Below, piece by piece: positions 44,485 to 52,935 of a stretch of 64,000 nt of DNA. Below the pieces are notes generated by a model. The model was given only the letters and a program-made list of their open reading frames with translations. It was not told the DNA's origin and searched no databases. The stretch's first letter is position 1. Each line of letters begins with the position of its first letter. Source of the stretch: Nostoc sp. TCL240-02 (lineage in GTDB: Bacteria > Cyanobacteriota > Cyanobacteriia > Cyanobacteriales > Nostocaceae); contig NZ_CP040094.1 in assembly GCF_013343235.1 (NCBI RefSeq), forward strand, positions 2,666,501 through 2,730,500, in the 5' to 3' direction. Both the position numbers and the translations under genes were made by a program.

Positions 44485-44608
44485 AGACATCCGCTTATTT
44501 CGATTTGACGATCAAACCGAACAGGTTTACATCCTGGCTGGAGATGAAGTTCAAATTATTGTTTATCCCAATGGCGAATGGGAGTTTGTCAATGAACCCG
44601 AATTATGA
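44485..44608 (+). pseudogene. DUF6888-like fragment truncated by the IS remnant
   Basis: After the IS end the reading KDIRLFRFDDQTEQVYILAGDEVQIIVYPNGEWEFVNEPEL is open and matches the C-terminal pattern I associate with DUF6888 proteins. Its N-terminal part is not visible on the other side of the IS. It overlaps the next gene start, as in the usual DUF6888-DUF6887 pair. Confidence 0.5.
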
Positions 44609-44810
44609 GCAAATGAGTTTTACAGAGTTGAGAGCTTATATCGTGGAAAACCGCGAAGATATAGAAGCTATACGTTTTCTGATGAGCAAACGCGATCCTA
44701 ACTCTCCAAAGTATCCTATGCCTGTTACTGAAGCTGATATGCAAGCCCAGATGGAAATCATCAGGCTAAGATTAACGGAGAGCTTTAAGATTATTGTCCA
44801 ACTTCAGTAA
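44592..44810 (+). CDS. DUF6887-like small protein
   Basis: 72 residues from the ATG giving MNPNYEQMSFTELRAYIVENREDIEAIRFLMSKR; longer upstream frames run through unrelated DNA. YEQMSFTELRxYxLxxR is the recognisable DUF6887 core. Function unknown, usually paired with DUF6888, whose gene is truncated here. It resembles small toxin-antitoxin-like pairs in size and layout, but no activity is known. Confidence 0.65.
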   Translation: MNPNYEQMSFTELRAYIVENREDIEAIRFLMSKRDPNSPKYPMPVTEADMQAQMEIIRLRLTESFKIIVQLQ

Positions 44811-44841
44811 GCAAGAATCGGGTGAGTGTTATTTACCCACC

Positions 44842-45564
44842 TTAAAAACTATCTGGATCAATATTCAATTCTCGAAGTTTAGCAGCTAATCTTTGCGCTT
44901 TCTCTTCTGCGGCTTGTCGTGCGGTTGCTTCCTCTTCATGAGTTAGGAGCGTTTCACCAGTCGCTGGATTGTAAAAATGCAGTTTTCCTGCTTCTAGGCG
45001 TAACTCTAACCCCAAAACTTCACTGGGTAGAGATACTGTACCATCTGGCAGGGTATTGGCTGCCACTGGGAAATAATTCCCATCGATTAAGTGTAAACCC
45101 TGGAGTTGGGGATTGAGATAATCGCCTGTGGGGTCATATTGGAAATATTCACGTACTCCCAGAAAGGCGTAAATTCCTTTCTTTGCACCTTGGTCTTTGC
45201 TGCGGGTGGTTTTTGAGGTAATCTCTAGAACAAAATCTGGGGTTTGATTATTTTCTTCCCAGGTTTTATAAGAGCGTCTGTCACGGTTTTCTACTCCAAA
45301 CACCACAAATACATCTGGTGCGACAACTGATTCTGGATAACCTTTTTCGTAGTAAATAAATAGATTACCAGCAACGTATACATCTGGGTGATTTCGGAAA
45401 TAAATTTCCAGCACAGTGGTAGCGTATACGAGACACTTACGCTGTAAATCACCTTCAGCCATTGGCTTACCATCCTCATCTGGGTACTCAATCGGCGTAA
45501 CGGGGATGTACTCTACTGAGGCTGTCATGGGCAAATCCCTCAACTCAACTAGGGCTAGATTCAA
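44842..45564 (-). CDS. Uma2-type PD-(D/E)XK endonuclease-like protein
   Basis: 240 residues of the Uma2 (DUF820) family, very expanded in cyanobacteria. ESVVAPDVFVVFGVENR provides the Asp, and TPDFVLEITSKTTRSKD gives the E-x-T/K part of the restriction-like fold (about 95-120). The C-terminal LLTHEEEATARQAAEEKAQRLAAKLRELNIDPDSF is a typical coiled tail of these proteins. The biological role is unknown. It overlaps the start of the next leftward gene region by 20 bp. Confidence 0.88.
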   Translation of the reverse strand: MNLALVELRDLPMTASVEYIPVTPIEYPDEDGKPMAEGDLQRKCLVYATTVLEIYFRNHPDVYVAGNLFIYYEKGYPESVVAPDVFVVFGVENRDRRSYKTWEENNQTPDFVLEITSKTTRSKDQGAKKGIYAFLGVREYFQYDPTGDYLNPQLQGLHLIDGNYFPVAANTLPDGTVSLPSEVLGLELRLEAGKLHFYNPATGETLLTHEEEATARQAAEEKAQRLAAKLRELNIDPDSF

Positions 45565-45901
45565 TAATATCGCTCAAAATGCGATCGCCATGACTTGGGG
45601 GCTGTGAAATCACCAAAAATTCCAAATTACAGTCGCTTTCATTGAGCATCTGATGAGGAACATGAGGCGGAATTTCTACACATTCATGTTGAGAAAGTAC
45701 TTGATGGGAACCATCAATTTCTAAGGTTGCCTTTCCAGATAAGATAAAGAAAAACTGGTGCGAGCGCTGGTGATAGTGTCTGACTTCTGAGGTTCCTGGC
45801 AGCATAAGTTCTTGAATCACGCTCAATGGTTGCTTAACAAGATGCCAGCCATGACAGTTATTACTCCACAGATAATGCTCGGCAGTTTGTTTGTTAATCA
45901 T
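45545..45901 (-). CDS. Cupin-domain protein
   Basis: 118 residues with a single cupin beta-barrel: motif 1 GTSEVRHYHQRSHQFFFILSGKATLEIDG (His ligands and Glu-like position) and motif 2 IPPHVPHQMLNES. It probably binds a metal; substrate unknown. Its 3' end overlaps the Uma2 gene start, and its 5' end overlaps a short upstream frame. Confidence 0.8.
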   Translation of the reverse strand: MINKQTAEHYLWSNNCHGWHLVKQPLSVIQELMLPGTSEVRHYHQRSHQFFFILSGKATLEIDGSHQVLSQHECVEIPPHVPHQMLNESDCNLEFLVISQPPSHGDRILSDIIESSPS

Positions 45902-46064
45902 TTGCTGTGCGTTTCAAGTTTTGGGTATCAAAAAGTCTGTCATCTATTACAAGTAAATGCAGCCATTTGTCTATAACTACATCATCTAGTAAATTATCCA
46001 TTTCATCGCTCATTTCTTGAGTATAAGGAATTAGCTCAGAAAGGTTCTGCATAGCATCTTTCAT
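45894..46064 (-). CDS. Short hypothetical protein overlapping the cupin gene
   Basis: A 56-residue frame beginning MKDAMQNLSELIPYTQEMSD and containing DKWLHLLVIDDRLFD. It overlaps the cupin start by 8 bp, suggesting translational coupling. Composition is protein-like, but no family is recognised; it could be the remains of a larger gene. Confidence 0.4.
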   Translation of the reverse strand: MKDAMQNLSELIPYTQEMSDEMDNLLDDVVIDKWLHLLVIDDRLFDTQNLKRTAND

Positions 46065-46112
46065 CAAAAGTTAAGGAAAAGGCTCATCATAATACCCTCA
46101 TCTTCATCAACA

Positions 46113-46463
46113 TTATTGATTTATTTTTGCTTTGAACTGAGCGTAAAACTCTTTGGGAGCCTCATCGAAATACTTAAATAGAGCAGGGCAAAGCCATCCT
46201 TCCCGATCTAAATCTGCACTGTAATACCAGTTACCTCCATATTCTTCACGCCGCCAGTCAAACTTGATCTGATAGCCAGGAAAGGGAGATGCAGAAAATA
46301 CCAAACTGAACCCTGACTCTGCATCTGGAATCTGTGTCACCATTATTTCGATAATTTCGTCTGCCCCTGCCACGAAAGGTTCTCTAACTAGACCTACATT
46401 TCCATCGTCAAACACCCACATCTCGCCGAACTTATAGGGATGAATAACCATGATTGAGTTCAT
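46113..46463 (-). CDS. Conserved hypothetical protein (DUF6717-like)
   Basis: 116 residues: MVIHPYKFGEMWVFDDGNVGLVREPFVAGADEIIE, then FSASPFPGYQIKFDWRREEYGGNWYY and a C-terminus with GWLCPALFKYFDEAPKEFY. The pattern is that of a small conserved cyanobacterial/planctomycete family (I believe DUF6717). No function known. Start probably at the internal MVIHPYK (fifth residue) or as given. Confidence 0.6.
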   Translation of the reverse strand: MNSIMVIHPYKFGEMWVFDDGNVGLVREPFVAGADEIIEIMVTQIPDAESGFSLVFSASPFPGYQIKFDWRREEYGGNWYYSADLDREGWLCPALFKYFDEAPKEFYAQFKAKINQ

Positions 46464-46574
46464 AAAGTTTACTAGCAGTTAATAGCCTTTCATTTTAATA
46501 ATGATATAAATACATTGGTAGGCGTACAGCAATTTCTATAAGTCCCAAATTTCTAAGTTTCGTGTAATTAACGT

Positions 46575-46601
46575 TAAAAAAGACAGGCAATATGCCTGTC
46601 C
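46575..46601 (-). terminator. Rho-independent terminator of petC-petA
   Basis: GACAGGCA (46582-46589) pairs with TGCCTGTC (46593-46600) with a 3-nt loop. On the minus strand it is followed by TTTTTT (46581-46575). It is 26 bp past the petA stop. Confidence 0.85.
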
Positions 46602-46626
46602 TAAAAATAATGATTTAGCAAAGAAT

Positions 46627-47643
46627 TTAGAAATTCATTTCAGCAGCTTGAACTTTCTCAACCTGCTTCTTCTTCAGCACAAGCATAACTTGAGCCAACA
46701 TTACAAGAGCGGTGAACGCAATCATCCATTTGACTCTAGAGGCATCTTGCAGTACGATTTCTGCATCTATTTGACCAAATCCACCAACGTTGGGGTTGCT
46801 GGTCAAAGCATCGCCAGTCTTAACTGCTTGCCCTTCGGAAACAATCAGGTCTGGCCCTAAAGGAACTGTATCAACGACAACATCACCAGATTCAGGTTGG
46901 ATGTTAACTAAGTATTTGACGTTACCATCTCCATCTTCCTCTTTAGCAATCTTGGTAATTGTGCCAGTAGCAGAAGCGTTGTAAACACCATTGTTACTTT
47001 TTTCGCCAGTTGGATAAACTTGTCCGCGTCCCCGATTACCACCTACGTGAACTGAATATTTACCGAAGTGGATGTTTTTGTCGGTTGCGGGGTTGGGAGA
47101 AAGAACTGGGAAGATGATTTCCTGATACTGTTCACCAGGTAAAGGGCCGACGATGACGATATTTTCTTTGTCTTCGCTGTAGGGTTGGAAGGCAGTGTCG
47201 CCAATTTCTTCTTTAAGTTCCTCAGAAATCCGGTCTTCGGGAGCAATCTTAAAGCCTTCAGGTAGCATCAGTACAGCACCGACGTTCAAGCCAACCTTAG
47301 AACCATCGGCACCAACCTGCTGGGCGCTCAGATCGTAAGGGATTTTCACCACAGCTTTAAATACAGTGTCAGGTAGCACTGATTGGGGAACTTCCACTTC
47401 TGTTGGCTTGGCGGCTAGGTGACAGTTGGCACAAACAATCCGCCCGGTTGGTTCGCGGGGGGTTTCGGGATAGGTTTGCTGTGCCCAAAAAGGATAGGCG
47501 GCAGCTGATTGGGGAAGGGCTAGATCGCTGGTGAAGTAAAATGTCACAGTGGCGATCGCTATGAGCAATGTTTTTACGATCGCTCTAGCACTGCGAGTTA
47601 ACCTCGCTGTTCGGAAAACATTTCTCATCTCTAATAAGGGCAA
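46627..47643 (-). CDS. petA: Cytochrome f (apocytochrome f precursor)
   Basis: A 338-residue subunit of the cytochrome b6f complex, which passes electrons from plastoquinol to plastocyanin or cytochrome c6. The signal peptide (about 1-48) ends before the mature Tyr of [22 protein letters not shown], whose N-terminal Tyr ligates haem. The haem site is [12 protein letters not shown]. The large luminal domain includes [14 protein letters not shown] and [27 protein letters not shown]. The single C-terminal membrane helix [22 protein letters not shown] follows. It lies 91 bp after petC with heptamer repeats between; a terminator follows. Confidence 0.97.
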   Translation of the reverse strand: MPLLEMRNVFRTARLTRSARAIVKTLLIAIATVTFYFTSDLALPQSAAAYPFWAQQTYPETPREPTGRIVCANCHLAAKPTEVEVPQSVLPDTVFKAVVKIPYDLSAQQVGADGSKVGLNVGAVLMLPEGFKIAPEDRISEELKEEIGDTAFQPYSEDKENIVIVGPLPGEQYQEIIFPVLSPNPATDKNIHFGKYSVHVGGNRGRGQVYPTGEKSNNGVYNASATGTITKIAKEEDGDGNVKYLVNIQPESGDVVVDTVPLGPDLIVSEGQAVKTGDALTSNPNVGGFGQIDAEIVLQDASRVKWMIAFTALVMLAQVMLVLKKKQVEKVQAAEMNF

Positions 47644-47654
47644 CGATTGAATTT

Positions 47655-47689
47655 GTCATTAGTCATTGGTCATTAGTCATTAGTCATTA
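47655..47689. repeat. Heptamer repeats between petC and petA
   Basis: Five tandem copies of GTCATTA (one GTCATTG) fill the petC-petA spacer, within the putative bicistronic message. Confidence 0.85.
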
Positions 47690-47734
47690 AGCCCTGAACA
47701 AAGGACGAATGACTAAGAACTAAGGACAAAATTA

Positions 47735-48274
47735 TTAACTCCACCAAGGTGCATCACCGGTGCGGAAGTCGGTTTCAGTCCAAGGGGTCAAAACGATTTT
47801 GTCGTCGCTTACATTGGTATGGGCTAAAGCCAAAGACAGTGGTGCTGGGCCCCGAACAACCTTACCAGTTTCGTCATACTGGGAACCATGACAAGGACAT
47901 TTAAATTTGTTCTCAGCAACGTTCCAGGGGACGACACAACCTAAGTGGGTGCAGATGGCGTTAATGCCATAATCTTTGATCGCCTCTTTGCTGTCTACCA
48001 CAATATAGGTAGGATCTCCCTTAAGTCCTTGGACTAGGTTGCGATCGCCTGCATTCCGGTTTTCTAGAAATTTGGTGACGCTAACATTGTTACCTAACTC
48101 ATCTTTTGCCGTTGTACCGCCACCAGCACCACCAGCAGCCGGTGGAATAAAGTAGTTGACAACGGGATACAATGCACCCAGAGCTACTCCAGTGACAGTC
48201 CCAAAAGTGAGCAGATTCATGAACTGACGACGACCCATATCGGGCACGTCTGCTGATTCAGAAAATTGAGCCAT
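47735..48274 (-). CDS. petC: Rieske iron-sulfur protein of cytochrome b6f
   Basis: A 179-residue subunit. The N-terminus [45 protein letters not shown] is a twin-arginine-like signal anchor that stays as the membrane helix. A Gly-rich hinge AAGGAGGGTT follows. The 2Fe-2S ligands are in [10 protein letters not shown] and CPCHGSQYD. It is the first gene of the petCA operon, with the divergent DUF3067 gene about 215 bp upstream as in many cyanobacteria. Confidence 0.97.
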   Translation of the reverse strand: MAQFSESADVPDMGRRQFMNLLTFGTVTGVALGALYPVVNYFIPPAAGGAGGGTTAKDELGNNVSVTKFLENRNAGDRNLVQGLKGDPTYIVVDSKEAIKDYGINAICTHLGCVVPWNVAENKFKCPCHGSQYDETGKVVRGPAPLSLALAHTNVSDDKIVLTPWTETDFRTGDAPWWS

Positions 48275-48490
48275 AATCTACGCGCTCTTTGTGTATTTTG
48301 TTAAGCATTTTGACAAAAGTACTGTACTTGAGGAACTCTTGTCTAAGTCGAAATGCTAGCGCTCACAACGATGCCATACTTCTTTGTTCCAAGATATAAA
48401 AAGCATCTTTTCTGTTAGCATTACATTTCTTTATATCCTTATCATACTGGAGTCACGGAACTTAACATCATAACTAAATGTAAAATCTGA

Positions 48491-48811
48491 TTGAGAAAAG
48501 CTATGACAGGACAGGAATTACGTCAGATGTTGCTTGATAAGTGGGGATATTCTTATGATGTCCAGTTCCGGCGGGCACAGGGAAAGATATTTTTGCAAGT
48601 AATGTGGAAATATCTGGAGCAAGCTTCTTTTCCCTTGAGTGAGGCGGAATACCAAGAGCATCTTGACAGCATTGCTAATTATCTTCATGCCTTGGGAGGG
48701 TCAACGCAAGTACAAACATTTATTGCCCAAACACGCGATCGCCCCCGCCTCGGTAAAGCTGTTAGCATCCCTCTTGATTTGGGTGAGCGCTCTTCAGAAT
48801 GGATATTATGA
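48491..48811 (+). CDS. DUF3067 protein
   Basis: 106 residues. The true start is probably the ATG at residue 4 (MTGQELRQMLLDKWGYSYDVQFRRAQGKIFLQVMWKYLEQ). The block KWGYSYDVQFRR and the C-terminal RDRPRLGKAVSIPLDLG are the DUF3067 pattern, conserved in cyanobacteria and plants and usually divergent from petC as here. Its role is unresolved from sequence; conserved linkage suggests b6f biogenesis or regulation. Confidence 0.88.
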   Translation: MRKAMTGQELRQMLLDKWGYSYDVQFRRAQGKIFLQVMWKYLEQASFPLSEAEYQEHLDSIANYLHALGGSTQVQTFIAQTRDRPRLGKAVSIPLDLGERSSEWIL

Positions 48812-48916
48812 CCCGTTATTGCATTAACATTAATAATTTCCTGAGTAATCACAGTGTTTTTTATACAAAAAATACCATAATGTCCTACAAAACTCTTTTG
48901 CCTACAGCTACATCCT

Positions 48917-50607
48917 ACATTCCGCAGGTAAGAGAGGAGATCAATGGTATTTTTGATGAATGACACCATCAGTATCAGAAATAAGAGTACAAGATATTGA
49001 CCACTGTGGGATAGTGGCAGGGATTATTGATCAAATGTGTTTGGTAGAGCAAATCAACCAAATACTGGGAACACATCACCAAGAAATAGTCAGTTCAGGT
49101 CAAGCAGTCAAAGCAATGATTCTCAATGGCTTGGGTTTAGTAAGTGCGCCACTATACCTATTTGAGAAGTTCTTTGTAGGCAAAGCCACAGAGCATTTAC
49201 TAGGGGAAGGTATAAGTCCAGAACACTTGAATGATGACCGCTTGGGCAGAGTCTTGGACAAACTGTATGAAGCGGGATTAACACAAGTATTTGTGACAGT
49301 AGCACTGGCAGCAGCCAAGAAGTTTGGGGTGGAAAAGGACAGTTTACACTTGGATTCAAGTTCGTTTCATGTGCATGGAGAATATACCAACAACTCAACA
49401 GAAGGTTCAGGCAAGCCAGGAGAGATAACAATCACAAAAGGATACTCAAGAGATCATCGACCAGACCTGAAACAGTTTATTGTAGACCTGATGTGCAGTG
49501 GAGACGGGGATATTCCTCTATATCTAAATCTAAGAGTGGCAGATGGGAATGAAGCCGACTCAGCCGTGTTTGCTCAAATCTTGAAAGAATTTCGTCACCA
49601 ATGGGAAATAGATGCTTTGTTTGTAGCGGATGCAGCACTCTACACCGAAGGCAATCTTAAACAAATGGATTCTTTGCGATGGCTATCACGAGTTCCAGCC
49701 ACACTGACTACTGCCCAATTACTCTTGGAGAAAATGAGTCAGGAAGCTTTTGTGGATAGCATAGTCACAGGCTACCGAATAGCAGAGTGTTGCTGCGATT
49801 ATGGTGGAGTCAAACAGCGTTGGCTAGTGGTGGAAAGTGAAGCTCGTGCCGCAGCAGATTTAAAGCAACTGGAAAAACGTCTGACTAAGCACCTCCAACA
49901 AGCACAATCTCAACTGCGACAGTTGTCACAACAAGAATTTGCTTGTGCCGCAGACGCGATACAGGCTTCAGGGCGTTTTGAGGCTCAGCAACGCTTTCAT
50001 GAACTTGCTGAACTAGAAATTATCGAACACAAACGCCATGCCAAATCAGGCAGACCACGTAAAGATGCTCAACCACAACAGTGTTACTATCAAATTCGTG
50101 CGACTGTTGTACCTAACGAGCTAGCAATTGCCACTGAAAAACAACGAGCCGGACGTTTTATTTTGGCTACCAATGTTCTTGATGCTCAACAATTGAGCAA
50201 TGATGACTTACTCAAGCAGTACAAAGCCCAGCAATCTACTGAGCGTGGTTTTCGTTTTCTCAAAGACCCTTTATTTTTTACCAGCAGTGTTTTTCTCAAC
50301 TCGAAAGAACGTGTTGCTGCTTTAGCAATGGTCATGGGTCTATGCTTGTTAGTTTACACTTTGGGACAACGGGCGTTACGCCAAGCTCTAGCTCAAGCAA
50401 AACAAACCATCAACAATCAATTGGGTAAACCAACTGCCTCTCCTACGATGCGGTGGGTGTTTCAATGTTTCATGTCGATTCATCTGGTAACGATCGCTGG
50501 CTTTCAACACATTACCAATCTTACTGACGAACGACGATGGATTCTCCAATTTCTTGGTGCGCCTTGCCGAAAATATTATCTTCTCACCTGATATACCTGC
50601 GGAATGT
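48917..50607 (+). mobile_element. IS1634-family element
   Basis: Ends ACATTCCGCAGGTA (from 48917) and inverted ACATTCCGCAGGTA (to 50607) are identical. No flanking duplication is visible (ATCCT left, GGGTC right), and the NUDIX gene on the right is not continued on the left, so an adjacent deletion took place. A third solo copy of ATTCCGCAGGTA is at 51621-51632. Confidence 0.88.
48960..50591 (+). CDS. IS1634-family transposase
   Basis: 543 residues, intact. A DUF4277-type N-terminus (VQDIDHCGIVAGIIDQMCLVEQINQIL) is followed by the DDE core: SLHLDSSSFHVHGEY (first Asp), DALFVADAALYTEGNL (second Asp) and AQQSTERGFRFLKDPLFFTSS (Glu). It fills its IS almost completely. Confidence 0.93.
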   Translation: MTPSVSEIRVQDIDHCGIVAGIIDQMCLVEQINQILGTHHQEIVSSGQAVKAMILNGLGLVSAPLYLFEKFFVGKATEHLLGEGISPEHLNDDRLGRVLDKLYEAGLTQVFVTVALAAAKKFGVEKDSLHLDSSSFHVHGEYTNNSTEGSGKPGEITITKGYSRDHRPDLKQFIVDLMCSGDGDIPLYLNLRVADGNEADSAVFAQILKEFRHQWEIDALFVADAALYTEGNLKQMDSLRWLSRVPATLTTAQLLLEKMSQEAFVDSIVTGYRIAECCCDYGGVKQRWLVVESEARAAADLKQLEKRLTKHLQQAQSQLRQLSQQEFACAADAIQASGRFEAQQRFHELAELEIIEHKRHAKSGRPRKDAQPQQCYYQIRATVVPNELAIATEKQRAGRFILATNVLDAQQLSNDDLLKQYKAQQSTERGFRFLKDPLFFTSSVFLNSKERVAALAMVMGLCLLVYTLGQRALRQALAQAKQTINNQLGKPTASPTMRWVFQCFMSIHLVTIAGFQHITNLTDERRWILQFLGAPCRKYYLLT

Positions 50608-50822
50608 GGGTCAAAAACCTCTCGTGCTGAACAATCTTCAGCAGATTCACCGACTTCAGGACAACCGCCAGGTAGCCCCCAAAGTTTGAAATCACTCCGC
50701 TTTTGCAATAAAACGCGCCCCAAGTTATCCTCAATAATCACACGTGCGCCAAATAATAGAAGTAAGCGATCGCCTACAACTTGTCGTAATTTGCCGAGAT
50801 AAGAGTCTGACCAATTTGCCAT
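50608..50822 (-). pseudogene. NUDIX hydrolase gene, 5' part only
   Basis: Reading from 50822: MANWSDSYLGKLRQVVGDRLLLLFG, ARVIIEDNLGRVLLQKRSDFKLWGLPGG and the start of the NUDIX box CPEVGESAEDCSAREV. The IS1634 end then replaces the rest (the box needs EExG after REV). The 3' half is not found on the other side of the IS. Non-functional. Confidence 0.85.
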
Positions 50823-50836
50823 AATCTGAGAGAAAG

Positions 50837-51669
50837 TTTATAAAGAAAACCTAAAGGTAGCAAATAGCATCTAAATTTACTTCAGTGTTTATATATCTGG
50901 ATAATAAGAAAAATAGTCGGTAATGTTTGCGATCACTGTCTTCAGTACCAACCAATCAAGCATAGTAGTTACTATATGAACTTCTGCCTATTTATCATTG
51001 ATATTCAAAATGGATTTATCACTCAAAATACAAGCCATATTCCACAAAGGGTTAAATCCTTATTAGAGCAAAATATCTTTGAACACGTCATCTTCACGAA
51101 ATTTATAAATATGCCAGACAGTCCTTATGTCAAATATCTAAATTGGCATAATCTCATATCACCATTTGAGCAAAAAATTGTGGATAAGATTGAACCATTT
51201 GCTCAACTAACTTTTGATAAAACTATATACACTGCTTGTAACGAAGAGACACTTAATTTCCTAAACAGCAATAATATCCAAAAAGTATTTATTTGTGGTT
51301 TGGATACTGATTCTTGTGTTTTAAAAACTGCAATTGATTTTTTTGAGAACAATTTTAACCCTTATATTTTAGAATATTACTCAGCATCAACAGGAGGTGA
51401 TAAAATTCACCAAGCAGGTATTTTAGTATTAAGTCAGATGATTGGGGTAAATAATATTGTAACTGAACCTCTAGATAGGCAGAATCTAAATAAATACTTA
51501 TAGTTAGTATAATAAATCTGTCTAATTTCTGAACAGGATTTTAGATAAAGCTAGCTCTTTAGTCTCAGTAGATTTTCAAAAACCAAAAAATCAAATTGGA
51601 ATTTTATGGTTTCAACTCATATTCCGCAGGTACGATCTTTATAAAGAAAATCTAAAGGTAGCAAATAGC
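50837..51669. repeat. Duplicated 32-bp leader sequence
   Basis: TTTATAAAGAAAACCTAAAG (50837-50856, continuing GTAGCAAATAGC) recurs at 51638-51669 with one change. The second copy is preceded by the IS1634 end motif, so the pair looks like a footprint of an IS-mediated rearrangement around the isochorismatase gene. Confidence 0.7.
50976..51503 (+). CDS. Isochorismatase-like cysteine hydrolase
   Basis: 175 residues of the isochorismatase-like family. The triad is visible: Asp in LFIIDIQNGFI, Lys in LTFDKTIYTAC and the nucleophile Cys in GLDTDSCVLKTAIDFFENN. The substrate may be nicotinamide, a ureido compound or an isochorismate-type ester; sequence does not tell. It is flanked by both copies of the 32-bp leader repeat. 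Confidence 0.85.
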   Translation: MNFCLFIIDIQNGFITQNTSHIPQRVKSLLEQNIFEHVIFTKFINMPDSPYVKYLNWHNLISPFEQKIVDKIEPFAQLTFDKTIYTACNEETLNFLNSNNIQKVFICGLDTDSCVLKTAIDFFENNFNPYILEYYSASTGGDKIHQAGILVLSQMIGVNNIVTEPLDRQNLNKYL

Positions 51670-51730
51670 GATCGCCTGAAAACAGGATAATCAGCTGAAC
51701 TGTCAAATCCTTCCCATTCAACCTAGAACT

Positions 51731-52309
51731 ATGGCATCCATACCTAAAATCCTCGCCTTTGCCGGCAGCACACGGATTGATTCTTACAACAAAAAATTGG
51801 TACAAATTGCGGCGGCTGGTGCTAAGTCCGCAGGTGCAGAAGTGACTTATCTAGACCTCCGCGATTTGCCCCTACCTCTGTATGATGAAGATTTAGAAGC
51901 TCAAGAAGGACTACCTACCAACGCCCGCACTTTAAAGGACTTGATGATTTCTCATCAAGGATTGCTGATTGCTTCGCCGGAATATAACAGTTCACTCACA
52001 GCAGTTTTGAAGAACGCCATTGACTGGGCATCCCGTCCAGCCCCAAATGAAGCGCCATTGGCTGCTTTTGCAGGTAAAGTTGCTACTATTATGAGCGCTT
52101 CTCCAGGCGCTCTTGGTGGTTTGCGGGGATTGGTTCACCTGCGGTCTATTTTGGGAAACATCAAAGTTTTGGTACTACCCGATCAAATAGCAGTAACCAA
52201 AGCTTACGAAGCCTTTAATGCCGATGGCACTTTAAAAGATCCGAAACAGCAAGAATCTATTGAAAAGTTAGGCGAGGGCTTAACAAAAATATTGCTGAAG
52301 CTCAATTAA
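51731..52309 (+). CDS. NADPH-dependent FMN reductase (flavodoxin-like)
   Basis: 192 residues. FMN phosphate loop ILAFAGSTRIDSYNKKLVQ at the start, LRDLPLPLYDED, SPEYNSSLTAVLKNAIDWASRP (the hallmark PEYN...KNAIDW block) and SASPGALGGLRGLVHLRSIL. It reduces FMN, quinones or azo dyes with NADPH; the physiological acceptor is unknown. A single gene with a likely promoter in the upstream repeat-containing region. Confidence 0.92.
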   Translation: MASIPKILAFAGSTRIDSYNKKLVQIAAAGAKSAGAEVTYLDLRDLPLPLYDEDLEAQEGLPTNARTLKDLMISHQGLLIASPEYNSSLTAVLKNAIDWASRPAPNEAPLAAFAGKVATIMSASPGALGGLRGLVHLRSILGNIKVLVLPDQIAVTKAYEAFNADGTLKDPKQQESIEKLGEGLTKILLKLN

Positions 52310-52315
52310 GTTAAG

Positions 52316-52690
52316 TTATTCAATTTGATAGTAAATAACGAATACTATCATCAATACAAAGATACCATACAGCTTTTTCATGAACTCGCTGCTAATAAAC
52401 GGCTGATTTGCAAACAATGCCCCGAAGAAGTTACCTACGATTAAACCAACTGCAATAATCAGGGCATATTTGATATTAAGATTACCGTTGCGATGGTAAA
52501 CTAGGGCTGCTAAAATCCCAATTGGCAAAATTTGAGCAGCCACAGAAGTCCCTGTAGCTAATTTCTGATCCAAACCAATTACTAATACCATTGCCGGAAT
52601 CATAATTGCGCCGCCACCGATACCAAACATCCCGCCAGCAACGCCAGAAACTAAACCGATTAACAACAGTTGGATAAAGATATTAGACAT
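52316..52690 (-). CDS. TauE/SafE (TSUP) family membrane protein, half-size
   Basis: 124 residues, four membrane helices. GLVSGVAGGMFGIGGGAIMIPAMVLVIG is the TSUP signature, and LATGTSVAAQILPIG the second family block. Full-length members are two such halves; single-repeat proteins like this one would dimerise. Proposed to carry sulfite or other organosulfur anions. Convergent with the FMN reductase, 6 bp apart. Confidence 0.85.
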   Translation of the reverse strand: MSNIFIQLLLIGLVSGVAGGMFGIGGGAIMIPAMVLVIGLDQKLATGTSVAAQILPIGILAALVYHRNGNLNIKYALIIAVGLIVGNFFGALFANQPFISSEFMKKLYGIFVLMIVFVIYYQIE

Positions 52691-52785
52691 AAAAAATAGT
52701 CACTAAATTGGAAATTATAAATAAATATAGTTCAGTTAAGCATTTTTTCTTCTCTTCCTTATCTTCCTTTGTGTCCTTCTCTGAC

Positions 52786-52884
52786 GAGACGCTGTGCGAA
52801 TGCATCCTTTACGGTAGCCTGCGGCAAGCCGTACCCCTACGGGGAAGCAAGCTACGCGTAGCGTCTCGTAGAGAAGCGTCTACG
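52786..52884. repeat. Cluster of GC-rich palindromic repeats
   Basis: GAGACGCTGTGCG, CTACGGGGAAGC and GCTACGCGTAGCGTCTCGTA form nested inverted repeats of the kind dispersed in Nostoc genomes, in a non-coding gap. Confidence 0.65.
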
Positions 52885-52935
52885 TTAAAAAAATTGACTT
52901 TGACAAAGAGTTTTGCGTTAAATGAACCTATTGAA

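Noticed and set aside
48917..50607. Target duplication for the IS1634 element
   Set aside because: The flanking bases ATCCT and GGGTC do not match, and the interrupted NUDIX gene does not continue on the other side.
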